Assembly (NCBI GenBank): GCA_964531645.1
Contig: CAZHEF010000008.1
Span: 3,038 to 67,037, forward strand
From: JBBIMS01 sp964531645
GTDB taxonomy: Bacteria > Acidobacteriota > Aminicenantia > JBFLYD01 > JBBIMS01
Length of the DNA stretch: 64,000 bases
Reading direction: 5' to 3'
The notes under the pieces are model-generated. The model saw only the letters and a program-made list of their open reading frames with translations. It searched no databases and was not told the DNA's origin. How positions within the stretch are numbered: position 1 is the first letter of the stretch; each line of letters begins with the position of its first letter. Made by a program: the position numbers and the translations under genes. Positions 54,981 to 64,000 of this stretch are shown here, piece by piece.

Positions 54981-56629
54981 ATGAAGAGGTTTTTAAAGGT
55001 CTCAGTATTAATAAGTTTGTTAGTAGGGTTTACTGCTTTAAGTTTTGCTCAAGAAGTTGAAGCAAAGAAAAAAGTAGTAATCTCAGGTCCTGAGAAAGAG
55101 AGAGTTGAGTTCAAAAAACTTATCATGCAAAATCCCAATTACTTCGGCACCTTTCCTGAATTAAAAATCAAGCCGGTCTTTCCAATGAAGTATAACACAA
55201 AGTATGAAGAGATCCGATGCATCGGCTTTTACCCTGAAGGAGACCTACTGGCGGTAATTATAGATGTAAAACTTCCTTATGGCTATAAAGGAGATCTCTG
55301 TTCAGCAGGTTCTTTCGAATATGTTCGGTTCTTCATAGACTGGGATGGGGATGGAGATTTCAGTGATCCTGATGAAGATGTTGGGATAATAAGCTTCAAT
55401 GTTCATAATATACCTGATGACAATAAGGTTTGTTTGGATAAGACTAAACCCCTCTCCTATGCGCTTACTCTCAAGATCGATTCTAAAAAAAATTTTTGTA
55501 CCAACCCAAATCTGGTAAAAGTAAGGGCTATACTCTCATGGGATGTGCTACCACCTGCAGGAAATCCAAACTATACCCCTGTGTGGGGTAACATTGTTGA
55601 TAAATGGATACAGATAAAACCAGCCAAATTCCTCTTGAAAGATATTATCAAGGTTGCTGATTTAAAAGAACTGAAGCTTGAGCCTGCAATGCTTGACCTT
55701 GATATGGAGATTTCAAAAATAAAAGAACTCACATCTGCAGAATTAAAAGAAATCTATAAGGACAAGGATGTCCATGAACTTCGCCTTAATTTTGCAGAGT
55801 TAAAAAAATAGCAGAAAGCGTGAAGCTGGACCCCAGTCTCATGGTTAAATATAAGCTCGATCCCAAGTTCAGCAATGTAGTAGAAAACATTAATGTTATC
55901 CTTGCCGAGAAGCCTAATACAAAATACGAAGAACTGCATTGTGTGGGGTTGAACTATGATCTGAATACGCTGGTGGCAACATTAAGCGTAAAACTACCCT
56001 ATGGATATTGCGGAGACCTTTGCACAAAGGGAAATGTTTTAGCACAATTGCATACACCTGTTCCAGAAGGAGATGGCTTATACGAGATAAGGGTTTTGCT
56101 TTACAAGTTAGGTGCTCCACCTGATTCGGACGTTCCTCCTGATCATATATCGAGCAATGTTGTTAAGGTAATGATAGACAACAAAGTTCCTGACGTTGCT
56201 ATCTCATTGGATATGGTGCCATGCGCAAAATATAAAGTAGGCGATGAAATTAAAGGAAAATTTACGGCTTTCGATAAGCATATCTACTATTATACAATTG
56301 CAGTTGAACCTTCTGTAGCGGTTCAGCCTGTGATTGATCATCCCGGTTAAACATATCCTGGCGGTGAACCATACACAGAATTGCCTGCTTTACCCACAAC
56401 GCATTTAAACGGCAGAGTGAATGAAACATTTACTTTAACTACTACAAATACGACAACCCCATGCGGTTATGTCTGCACCTGCATGTATGGGACAGAACCA
56501 TCAAAAATAACCATATGCCCGGAAATTACCACGATGCAACTGTCGGATTATGTCTTTGGAAGAAAAGTAGAATTGCATATGGCTACCGCTGTAAAGGCAG
56601 TGGCCCTCGCTGTAAACTTTGAAAACTAA
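54981..56629 (+). pseudogene. Secreted two-repeat protein of unknown family, frameshift and in-frame TAA
   Basis: About 550 codons from the ATG at 54981 after AAGGAGGATAA. Signal peptide (~1-23). Two similar domains follow: TKYEEIRCIGFYPEGDLLAVI with LPYGYKGDLCSAGSF near residue 100, and TKYEELHCVGLNYDLNTLVAT with LPYGYCGDLCTKGN. The first domain also has a calcium-site-like DWDGDGDFSDPDED. An A7 run (55802-55808) is one A short, giving a TAG at 55809. Codon 56348-56350 is TAA in the second frame. Uncharacterised; probably extracytoplasmic. Confidence 0.7.
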
Positions 56630-56653
56630 TACTAGGAACTAGGAGGTTTCAAA

Positions 56654-57121
56654 GTTTTCTTCAAAAAAGTTAAAGCGTTTCTTTTAGCATTGTTTCTTTT
56701 ATTTTTATCTATGGCAATTTCTGCGAACGCACAGGAAGGAGGCATGTTCAGTGCTTATCTTGTCGGGACTTTCGATTTACGGAATGGCTATACTGTGCTT
56801 CATATCATCAATCCAACATCGAAAACTTTGGAAGTCTATATCGTTTTCTTCGATGACAATGAAAAACCTCTGAAATGTGTTAAAGAAAAACTTTCTAATA
56901 ATGACCTTCTTGAAATTGATGTTAGAAAATTGGAACTCAGCGCAAAATTTGGCGTTGTTAAAATTGTTTCTCTCATTGATAGAGGACCTTTTCCTGGTAT
57001 TGTGGGATTCCAGAGGCACTATATTGGAAAAATTGGAGTTACTGAGAGCAACTTAGCATCAGTTCCAATGAAAAAAATACTTGAGGAAGAGTTGAAAATC
57101 ATTCTGGAGGCGTGCGGGTAG
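56654..57121 (+). CDS. Small secreted protein without a normal start codon
   Basis: The frame is open from 56636. AGGAGG (56641-56646) lies at the right distance for a start at 56654 (GTT), which gives a full signal peptide (KAFLLALFLLFLSMAISANAQ). No ATG, GTG or TTG is nearby, and the TTG at 56690 would cut the signal in half. The mature ~125 residues contain a beta-rich FDLRNGYTVLHIINPTSKTLEVY segment. Either the start codon has been lost or the real start is unrecognised. Unknown family. Confidence 0.45.
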   Translation, partial: VFFKKVKAFLLALFLLFLSMAISANAQEGGMFSAYLVGTFDLRNGYTVLHIINPTSKTLEVYIVFFDDNEKPLKCVKEKLSNNDLLEIDVRKLELSAKFGVVKIVSLIDRGPFPGIVGFQRHYIGKIGVTESNLASVPMKKILEEELKIILEACG

Positions 57122-57255
57122 ATCACAGGAATTTTTCTTTATTAAAATTTGCTTCTGCGAGAAAGATCAAATTAATATAGAGTGAGAATTTAGAGGAAAA
57201 CTAAACAAAAAGATACTTTATTTTAAAAATTGTGCAAAATGAAAGGAAAAGAAGG

Positions 57256-58233
57256 ATGAAAAAATTCTATTTGGATGGAAACTCAACTATAACCATTCTA
57301 ATTTTAGCTCTGACATTTTTTCTTACAGGATGTGAGCCTATGTGGTTGGATCATCTATCTTCTATTCGGGGAACTTCAGGCTAAGTTTTCGTTATCCAGG
57401 GTAGGAACTTCGGCAGAGCACAGGGAAGTAAAATTCCCAGCATCAACCGATGCCGTGCATATCGTTTAGAAGTTCTTTCATGGAGACCAACTGAAATTAG
57501 AGTCCGCATACCTTCTGGTCTTCCATCTGGCAACTTTAAAGTGCTTATCTATTATGACTCAACCTACCGCACAAGTAGTAACTCTCTTGATTTTTGGGTT
57601 ACTGCTTCTCCTGTTCCTGCAACAATTACAGAGCCTTACGAAACTCAGGTTAGAAGTTTTAGAATACGCTATGGAAAGAGTGCTGAATGGGAAAACTGGA
57701 TGATAGCGAATCGAGACCGTTATGAGAATGCTTTTGATAGAATTGCTTTGAAAGCTCCGTGCACTCTAAGAATAGCTTTTAGATATGACACCAATCCAAT
57801 TGCTTATAATCCACCGTGGAATAGCGAAGCTCAACATATGGAGGCACTTGCGACAATGTCCGAGCTTTCCTATCCAGGCCACGATTTTCGATTTATTTTT
57901 GGCGGAGACACTGTCTCCTCCTATACCAATGTAATAGCTGGAATACCCACAAACAACTCTCATGCTTCTGGCAAAAATGTCTATCTCTATTATGAAACCA
58001 TCTTTTGTCACGAATTCGCTCATGTTATGGGATTATGGCATCACTACGATACTCTTGATGAGATGGGTAGGGGAAGGCACATGCCTCCAGGCGATACGGA
58101 ATGCTTGATGGACCGCGATAGCGATCAGTTCTGTTCTGCATGTAGAACTGCATTAAATATTCCTCTGGATGTGGATAATGCTGAGGCAATAGCATCTGCT
58201 CGTCGTGAGATTATGAGGAGATATCCCTATTAG
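57256..58233 (+). pseudogene. Exported TIG-domain metzincin-type metallopeptidase, in-frame TAA
   Basis: About 325 codons from the ATG at 57256. Lipoprotein signal with LTGC. A stop (TAA, codon 43, 57382-57384) interrupts a TIG/IPT-like beta domain, in the same frame on both sides. The metallopeptidase domain has HEFAHVMGLWHH (HExxHxxGxxH, metzincin zinc site) near the C-terminus, with a Met-turn-like CLMDRDSDQF downstream. The secretion signal and the protease domain are on opposite sides of the stop, so an active exported enzyme is unlikely. Confidence 0.8.
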
Positions 58234-58335
58234 AGTTAGAGTCTTATCTGATATAATTCTATAGTAAGCTCTGAGTGAGGAAGTTCTACAGAAAATTTGT
58301 GAGACAGGCTAATCGGGTTATTTATAATTAGAATA

Positions 58336-59883
58336 TCACTCTCCCTCAAAAAACTTTTTGGCATCTATTCTCGGGAAGAGAGCAAGGGTTTTTTCCAGTT
58401 TTCTTGGAGAGTCTTTCCATTCAATTTCATTTAAATTGACCTTTTCAATATCTTCCTCTCCTATGAGTTCCCATATTTTTCTTGAGCTTTCTGGCATCAC
58501 AGGATAAATAAATGGAGTTATAAGACGAATCCCTTCTATGCACTGATGCAAAATTCTTCTAACTCTTCCTACATTTCCTTCCTTTGCAACTGTCCATGGT
58601 CTCTGTTCATCGAGGTATTTATTTATTGTCCCTATGTATTTCCATATAAATTCAAGGGCTGAGCTTATTGAAAATTCTTCATACAGAGAAATTATTTTTT
58701 CTTTTATCTCATCAAAGGAAGTTTTTAAAATTTTATCCTCTTCTTTTTCTTCTTCAAAATTTTCAATATTTCCTCCACAATATTTCCAAACCATTGATAG
58801 AACCCTGCTGACGAGATTTCCGAGGTCATTGGAGAGGTCTGAATTTATTCTATTTATAAATCCTTCGTGGGAAAAATTCCCGTCAAGTCCAACAGGTACT
58901 TCTCTAAGAAGGAAATATCTCAAACCATCAGAGCCAGCAAGGTCAATGAGTAAATAAGGGTCAAGAACATTCCCTTTGGATTTGGACATTTTCGTCTCAT
59001 CTTTTAACCACCATCCGTGGGCAAGAATATGCCTGGGAAGTGGCAGTTCTGCTGACATGAGAAATGCTGGCCAGTAGACTGCATGAAATCTTAGTATGTC
59101 TTTCCCAATAATGTGGACATCAGCGGGCCAGAATTCATTGAATTTTTTATCTTCCCATCCATAGCCGATTCCTGTTATGTAATTGTTCAGAGCGTCAAAC
59201 CAAACATAAATTGTTTGAATTTCATCTTCAGGGACAGGAATTCCCCATCTGACAGTCGACCTTGTTATACTAAGGTCTTTGAGTCCACCTTTTACAAAGG
59301 AAACAACTTCGTTCATCCTTGACTGAGGAATTACAAAGGAGGGGTTTTCCTCGTAAAATTCAAGAAGGTTGTATCTGTAAGCTGAAAGTCTGAAGAAATA
59401 ACATTCTTCTGCAACAACTTCTGAAGGTTTTCCACAATCAGGACAGACTTTCAATCCATCTTTATTAAATGAAACAGACTCAGGAAGGAAGTTTTCGCAG
59501 GAAATGCAATACCATCCAGAATAAACTCCTTTGTATATATCCCCTTTCTCTTTAATTCTTTTGAAAATTTCTTTCACGCCCTTTTCATGATTTTCGTCTG
59601 TTGTTCTTATAAAATGGTCATAATTGATGTTGAGGTCTTTCCAGAGATTTTTAAACCTTACAACTACTTTATCAGCAAGTTCCTTAGGAGTGAGATTCTG
59701 GGAAAGGGCAGCCTTTTCCACCTTCTGACCGTGCTCGTCTGTCCCGGTGAGGAAGAAAACTTTGTAGCCAAGAACTTTTTTAAATCTTGAAATACAATCT
59801 GCAATAACAGTTGTGTAGGCATGCCCGATGTGAGGAACATCGTTTACATAATAAATCGGTGTTGTTAAATAATATTTTTTCAT
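58336..59883 (-). CDS. metG: Methionyl-tRNA synthetase
   Basis: A 515-residue class I synthetase charging tRNA-Met. HIGHAYT (HIGH) near residue 18, zinc ligands CISCENF and CPDCGKP near 125-145, KMSKSKG near residue 296. It ends without the C-terminal dimer domain, as in shorter bacterial MetG. The anticodon-binding helical domain has WMKS-like positions such as FEEEKEEDKI. Intact, and stands alone on the minus strand. Confidence 0.96.
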   Translation of the reverse strand: MKKYYLTTPIYYVNDVPHIGHAYTTVIADCISRFKKVLGYKVFFLTGTDEHGQKVEKAALSQNLTPKELADKVVVRFKNLWKDLNINYDHFIRTTDENHEKGVKEIFKRIKEKGDIYKGVYSGWYCISCENFLPESVSFNKDGLKVCPDCGKPSEVVAEECYFFRLSAYRYNLLEFYEENPSFVIPQSRMNEVVSFVKGGLKDLSITRSTVRWGIPVPEDEIQTIYVWFDALNNYITGIGYGWEDKKFNEFWPADVHIIGKDILRFHAVYWPAFLMSAELPLPRHILAHGWWLKDETKMSKSKGNVLDPYLLIDLAGSDGLRYFLLREVPVGLDGNFSHEGFINRINSDLSNDLGNLVSRVLSMVWKYCGGNIENFEEEKEEDKILKTSFDEIKEKIISLYEEFSISSALEFIWKYIGTINKYLDEQRPWTVAKEGNVGRVRRILHQCIEGIRLITPFIYPVMPESSRKIWELIGEEDIEKVNLNEIEWKDSPRKLEKTLALFPRIDAKKFFEGE

Positions 59884-59940
59884 TCTCTTATTTTAATAGA
59901 AAGGATTTTTACAAGCAAATTTTAAATAAATAGGGATTCG

Positions 59941-60090
59941 CTTCAGACCTCAAGCTACAGGCTACAAGTAAAATGTATTACTTGAACTCAATAAACTCAC
60001 AAGCTCATTAAACTCTGAACTCTTCAGACTCATCAACTCCCGAACCTGTCTTGCTTTTCTCGCCCGTCTCGCTATTCTCGTCCTATTCCT
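59941..60090. repeat. Dispersed intergenic repeat, copy 4
   Basis: In the gap between metG and the peptidase gene. It holds GCTACAGGCTACAAG (59954-59968, identical to 50726-50740) and, after AACCTGTCT, a run of TCTCGC words (60042-60085) like copy 3. No coding content is seen. Confidence 0.5.
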
Positions 60091-61753
60091 CCACAAATTG
60101 CTTTACGAAATATTTAGGATTCAGTGGCTCTCCGGTCATTTTCATAATCAATTCATTCCATGGAAGGGATGTTCCTAAACCATAAAAGTTATTTTTCAGC
60201 CATTCTCCAACTTCCTTTCTTCCCACATAAGAAACTCTTTTGGGGTCTTCCTTTAAAATTTTATCTGAAATATAGTAATGAAGCTGGGAAGCAAGAAGCT
60301 CTCCCAACATGTAGTTGTGATAATAAACAGGAGAAGAGCAGATATGGATTTTTGTTGCCCAGTCATTCTTTCCTTCTCTTCCTTCAGGTTTATTAACAAA
60401 TTGATATTTATTAACCATCTCCCACCACAAAGCATTTAAATCTCTATCAGGATTCTTATAAAGCTCCCTCTCAAAATTCCTCATCACTTGTGCCCATCTT
60501 GCAAAAACAAGCTGGGAAAGTCTGAGACTTTTTTTGAGCAAAGGTTCAATTTTTTCTTTAGAATCCACAATTTTCATTTCTTCCATCCAACCTGCGTTCA
60601 TGGCAAGCCTTCCAAAAAACATCGCTGATGCTTCTGTTGTGAAAATGTGAGCTTCTGACCTCAGAAGAAATGGAAGTCTGAAATCAACATTTTTGCTATA
60701 AACTGCGTGACCAAGTTCATGGAGGAGAGTCCCCATCCAATCAAGATTGTTCTTGAGATTGAGCATTACTCTGACATCTCCTTTTCTGTCAATGTCTATG
60801 CAGTAAGCATGGGGATATTTTTTATCCCTCTCATAAAGGTCTGACCTTTCAAGGATATAATCAGCAGAAAGCCCTATACTTCTGTAAAATTCTTTTCCTA
60901 TTTTTAGAATATCCATCTTCTCATAGTATTTATCAAGATCAACTTCAAAAATTGAGGGGGGTTCCTGGAAGAATGGGTCATGATAATGCCACGGTCTCAC
61001 ATCTTCAACTTTTATTCCATATCTTTTTGAAAGGATTGAGTCAACCTCTTCCTTTAACTTTTTAAATGGCTCATCAGTAAGTTTTTTCAACTCGGAGAAT
61101 ATCTTCTCCAATTCCTTGTCGTCCTGCTCTCTGAGAGTTAGCATCATAATATAGTAATTCGGAAATCCAGCCTCTCTTGCAGCTCTATTTCTGAGTTTAA
61201 CAAGACTCTTCAAATCCTCTGCCACAACATCACCAACTTGTTTTGATGCTTCCCATGCCTTTTTTCTCTTCTCATTGTCAGTTTCTTTTTTCAAAATCTC
61301 TTTGATCTCATTCATTGTTACTTCTTTATCATCTATCTTCCCTCTGAATATGTTAAAGGTCTGCTCAACTTTTGTGGAAAGCTCAACTATTTTCTTGAGA
61401 AGTTCTTTATCAACTTGATTTTCAAGATATGCAAGATAGAGAAGGTCAAGCTGTCGTTTTAGAAGAGGGTCTTGTATTAAGCCTGAGTGCTTTAAGGATT
61501 GAATTTTCTTGAAATCTTCTCTACTGCTGTAGACTTCCCTTATCTTAATCTGAAGCTCGCTGTATTTCTGATAATCCTCATCTTTCCCAAAAGCAGTGGC
61601 ATTCCAGTAACTGAGGGCAGCCTCTTTAAATAAGGGTTCAACAACTTTAAGATGCTCTTCCAGAAACTGAGAAAATTCCTTTTCCTTATCACTTTCTGAA
61701 AATCCCATAATTGAAAAACCTCCTATTAGTAAGAATGTCAGAATTTTTTTCAT
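60083..61753 (-). CDS. Secreted M2/M3-type metallopeptidase
   Basis: A 556-residue zinc peptidase with an N-terminal signal peptide (residues 1-~19). The zinc site is LLHELGHAVYSKN (HExxH) near residue 340, with a second Glu in TTEASAMFFGR near residue 370. Helical N-terminal packing and RHEQDDKEL-type motifs resemble oligopeptidases and ACE-like carboxydipeptidases. It probably trims peptides in the periplasm. The start is preceded by AGGAGG on the minus strand. Intact. Confidence 0.85.
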   Translation of the reverse strand: MKKILTFLLIGGFSIMGFSESDKEKEFSQFLEEHLKVVEPLFKEAALSYWNATAFGKDEDYQKYSELQIKIREVYSSREDFKKIQSLKHSGLIQDPLLKRQLDLLYLAYLENQVDKELLKKIVELSTKVEQTFNIFRGKIDDKEVTMNEIKEILKKETDNEKRKKAWEASKQVGDVVAEDLKSLVKLRNRAAREAGFPNYYIMMLTLREQDDKELEKIFSELKKLTDEPFKKLKEEVDSILSKRYGIKVEDVRPWHYHDPFFQEPPSIFEVDLDKYYEKMDILKIGKEFYRSIGLSADYILERSDLYERDKKYPHAYCIDIDRKGDVRVMLNLKNNLDWMGTLLHELGHAVYSKNVDFRLPFLLRSEAHIFTTEASAMFFGRLAMNAGWMEEMKIVDSKEKIEPLLKKSLRLSQLVFARWAQVMRNFERELYKNPDRDLNALWWEMVNKYQFVNKPEGREGKNDWATKIHICSSPVYYHNYMLGELLASQLHYYISDKILKEDPKRVSYVGRKEVGEWLKNNFYGLGTSLPWNELIMKMTGEPLNPKYFVKQFVEE

Positions 61754-61904
61754 AAAAACCTCCTGGATGAAAAGTTAAAAGTGTAAACAACACAATTCAT
61801 TTCTTTAACATAATAGTTTAATTCTTCCAAAAAACTATTTCAAATATTCTCCCCTGTTTCCTCTACCTTGGGAGAAGGAATTAAGGTGAGGTGTAAAAAA
61901 AGAA

Positions 61905-61980
61905 ATTAGCGAGAAACGGGAGAAAGGCAATGAATTGTACTTCTGGACTTAAATAGCTGTCAGCTGTGAGCTATTTGCAA
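61905..61980. repeat. Dispersed intergenic repeat, copy 5 (partial)
   Basis: GCGAGAAACGGGAGAAAG and AGCTGTCAGCTGTGAGC (around 61955-61975), close to tRNA-Leu, resemble the AGCT-word copies elsewhere. The repeat ends before the tRNA, which starts at 61994. Confidence 0.35.
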
Positions 61981-61993
61981 ATCTTGCTGTTTA

Positions 61994-62079
61994 TGCCCGG
62001 AGCCGGGCTCGAACCGGCACAGTGCTTACGCACCGAGGGATTTTAAGTCCCTTGCGTCTACCAATTCCGCCATCCGGGC
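61994..62079 (-). tRNA. tRNA-Leu (UAA)
   Basis: An 86-base tRNA on the minus strand. Acceptor arm GCCCGGA pairs with TCCGGGC, D-loop, anticodon loop CTTAAAA (anticodon UAA), a long class II variable arm and the T-loop GTTCGAGCC. The discriminator base is A and the 3' CCA is not encoded. A standard leucine tRNA. Confidence 0.96.
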
Positions 62080-62287
62080 ATTGCTATAATAAATAATATC
62101 AATACAGTAAATTGGAGTCAACAGCTTTGCTCTGATAGTTAAATATATATTAACCAATGTCCTCTGAGATTTTACCTATAATCCGTATTATGGAAGTATT
62201 TGAAGGGTTCATTTTGCTTTTTCAGCGATTTCTGAAAAAATTTTTTATTTGCATTTTTCAAGAAAAGCTCTCTCTTTTTAGATCTAA

Positions 62288-62458
62288 AATCTCTTCTTGC
62301 AGTCTACCATTCTCTGCCTAAGAGGAGCGGTCTCACTCCTTGAAGCGGAGAATAGATTCAGAAAGGTGAAAGGATGCAAAGTGGTGGAACTTCTTTCTGA
62401 AGCTATAGACAGGAAGGAAACAAAGAGGGACTTGATAAAATTAAAGGAGGTTGCTTAA
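62288..62458 (+). mobile_element. IS256/mutator-type transposase C-terminal fragment
   Basis: A 57-codon frame reading ...AVSLLEAENRFRKVKGCKVV...IKLKEVA then TAA. The AENRFRKVKG-type ending is typical of the C-terminus of mutator-family transposases. The catalytic DDE domain and N-terminus are missing, and no intact inverted repeats can be seen. A relic only. Confidence 0.6.
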
Positions 62459-62540
62459 TATGATATTAAGATTTATGAGCGAGTCCTCCTTCACTTCAAC
62501 TAAAAAAGGACAAGCTCAGATTGAAAGGAGGTAAGTTAAA

Positions 62541-63973
62541 ATGTTAAGGATAATTAAAATAGTACCCATTGTATTCTTGACAATTTTTTCTCTTTTTACC
62601 ATTTCAGATTCGGTCTTTACAGAAAGTTTCAATTCTGATTCTGGAGATAAAATCTACTCACCAATTCCCGGTTGGGTTATGATCGTAGATATCAAGTTAG
62701 AGAATAATATGCCCACTATAAAGGATGTGACCATTAAAAAAGGGCGGTATATGGAAAAAAGGGATAAAGAGTTTATTCCTTTAAATAAAAGCACAAAGCC
62801 ACAACTTGCTATTTTAGATTCTTTTCATGACATAATTTTTAGGACCGATTTTGATTATCCCAAATTTATAACTATTCCAACATCGCCTCCGAGTATCTTT
62901 GACCCTTACACACCTAGTGTGATGCCAATCAAAGAACCTGAGGTTTCTATTGTCATACCATATTTTCAAGAAGCTTCATTTATAGCGATTTTTAATCCTA
63001 ATGAAGCTTCGCCAGCTGTAATTAAACCAATTGAAAGAGATAATTATATTGATCTCAGCAATGAAACTTTTTTTGGAAAATGAACCTACGCCTGTAGAAC
63101 AAGGAAAACTTCATGTTTTGATTATGGGAGATGATTATGATAGCTCGAACATGGGAAATTTCGTTAATGTTGCCAATAGTATAAAAAGTTTTATTTTGTC
63201 TGTTGATCCTTTGTTTTCAGTTCTTCAAAAGTAAAAATTAGTATATATGAGAACATTTCAGATTTAGGATGTAGAAGCGGTTGTAGTGGAATTGATAGAT
63301 TAATATGCTGTGATTCAAAAAAAGTAGTTCCGGTAGCTGCATTCTCTGGATTTCTTTATGATGAAATCATTGTTGTATATAACACCGATAAGTACGGAGG
63401 AGGGGGTTATCGAGAAAGTGGAGATGCTTATAAATCAAATAGTTATAACACATATTGTGTAACTTATTCAGGTTCTTTGTATAAAGAAGTTGCCCTTCAT
63501 GAGTTTGGGCATAGTTTTGGAAATCTTTGTGATGAATATTCTTATACTATACTACTGAAGGATACACTTATAGTGAATGTGTAAATTGCCGTCCCGCCAG
63601 TGCGAACTGGTCTCCTATTAGCAAGGTGTGTAACTTAGGATGTGATGCAAAGCCTTCTGAATATTATAGACCAGAAGAAAGCATTATGATTAGTTTAAAT
63701 TATCCTTATTTTAACTCAGTTTCTATAAAGGCGACTTATTTTCCAGATGGCTTAGAAAAGAGGCTTTTATATTTTGTGGAAACCTTGATATATTCTCCGG
63801 TGAATATTTACTTAAAGAGAGAATTAAACAGAGGTCTATTTAGTGAAGAAGAATACCACACAATTACACGGGCAGCAAACCCTGATAATAAATATCAGAA
63901 ATTCCGTAAATTGGGTTTGTGGAAGGGGGTAGGGGTTGAGAAATCTTTGTCTGGAAAAGCAAATAGAAGATAA
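62541..63973 (+). pseudogene. Decayed secreted M64-like metallopeptidase
   Basis: The ATG at 62541 follows GAAAGGAGGTAAG. Signal peptide to about residue 22. The first 180 codons end in a TGA at 63081. Removing one T from a run of seven (63068-63074) restores NETFLENEPTPVEQ. After further shifts near 63210 and 63550, HEFGHSFGNLCDEY (HExxHxxxxxxDE, M64 zinc site) can be read, and a C-terminal piece ends at 63973. At least three lesions. It is near the end of the window. Confidence 0.7.
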
Positions 63974-64000
63974 TTGATGAGGGGAATTATTTAAAAGGAT

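Noticed and set aside
62080..62287. A complete insertion sequence near tRNA-Leu
   Set aside because: Only a transposase tail (62288-62458) is recognisable; no inverted repeats, target duplication or catalytic domain. The tRNA itself is intact, with no attachment-site duplication seen.
1..64000. CRISPR array
   Set aside because: No regularly spaced direct repeats of 24-40 bases were found. The short-word repeats in gaps are irregular and unspaced.

Overview
The window is AT-rich chromosomal DNA (by eye well under 45% GC) from a Gram-negative-type bacterium. It has a phosphoheptose isomerase, a TonB-dependent receptor, two other beta-barrel-like proteins and many Sec or lipoprotein signal peptides. 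Two metabolic markers narrow it down: a LysW-type amino-group-carrier pathway for lysine or arginine, and a Sec/lipoprotein-type (clade II-like) nitrous oxide reductase cluster. That mix suggests a deep-branching, probably uncultured phylum (Aminicenantota/Acidobacteriota-like or similar). This placement is inference and weakly held.

Layout. 1-2540 (minus): operon PP2C phosphatase - plsC - gmhA - aminotransferase (runs off the left edge). 2827-4082: a lipoprotein and an ACT-domain putative regulator. 4196-10070 (plus): seven-gene operon lysW-lysX-lysY-homocitrate synthase-lysZ-lysJ-class II amidohydrolase. 10163-15014 (minus): ftsK, a decayed two-gene nucleotidyltransferase module and a large membrane glycosyltransferase. 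15236-19032: a putative outer-membrane protein and a homocysteine methyltransferase/MTHFR fusion. 19037-24446: accessory island holding a wrecked membrane protein, an intact fused MNT-HEPN toxin-antitoxin-like gene, a D-aminoacylase-like amidohydrolase and remnants of a helicase and a winged-helix protein. 24447-32533: surface-polysaccharide cluster (flippase, four glycosyltransferases, WecA-like transferase, UDP-galactopyranose-mutase-like flavoprotein). 32572-49400: heme-c sensor kinase, NtrC-type regulator and nitrous-oxide respiration cluster. 49406-50581: alr. 51043-58233: secreted and outer-membrane proteins, largely broken. 58336-62079 (minus): metG, an M2/M3-like peptidase and tRNA-Leu(UAA). 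62288-63973: a transposase remnant and a broken M64-like peptidase.

Most striking point. The lysine operon encodes a LysW whose last residue is Gln instead of the canonical Glu. No LysK-type release hydrolase is present. The operon ends with a stand-alone class II glutamine-amidotransferase-fold protein. That protein keeps the nucleophile Cys2, the Arg that holds a free alpha-carboxylate, and the Asn-Gly oxyanion pair. It has Gly where the Asp that grips the alpha-amino group of free glutamine should be. This is the pattern expected for an enzyme acting on a C-terminal gamma-glutamyl amide inside a protein. I propose that it deamidates LysW-Gln (as Dop does for Pup) and/or releases the product from LysW in place of LysK.

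Second point. Seven of twelve protein genes from the sensor kinase to nosY that belong to the N2O cluster and its regulators carry a frameshift or in-frame stop, and so do most secreted-protein genes at 53-58 and 62-64 kb. Every housekeeping gene, the lysine operon and the polysaccharide cluster are intact. This favours real gene decay over random sequencing error, although several frameshifts lie in homopolymer runs.
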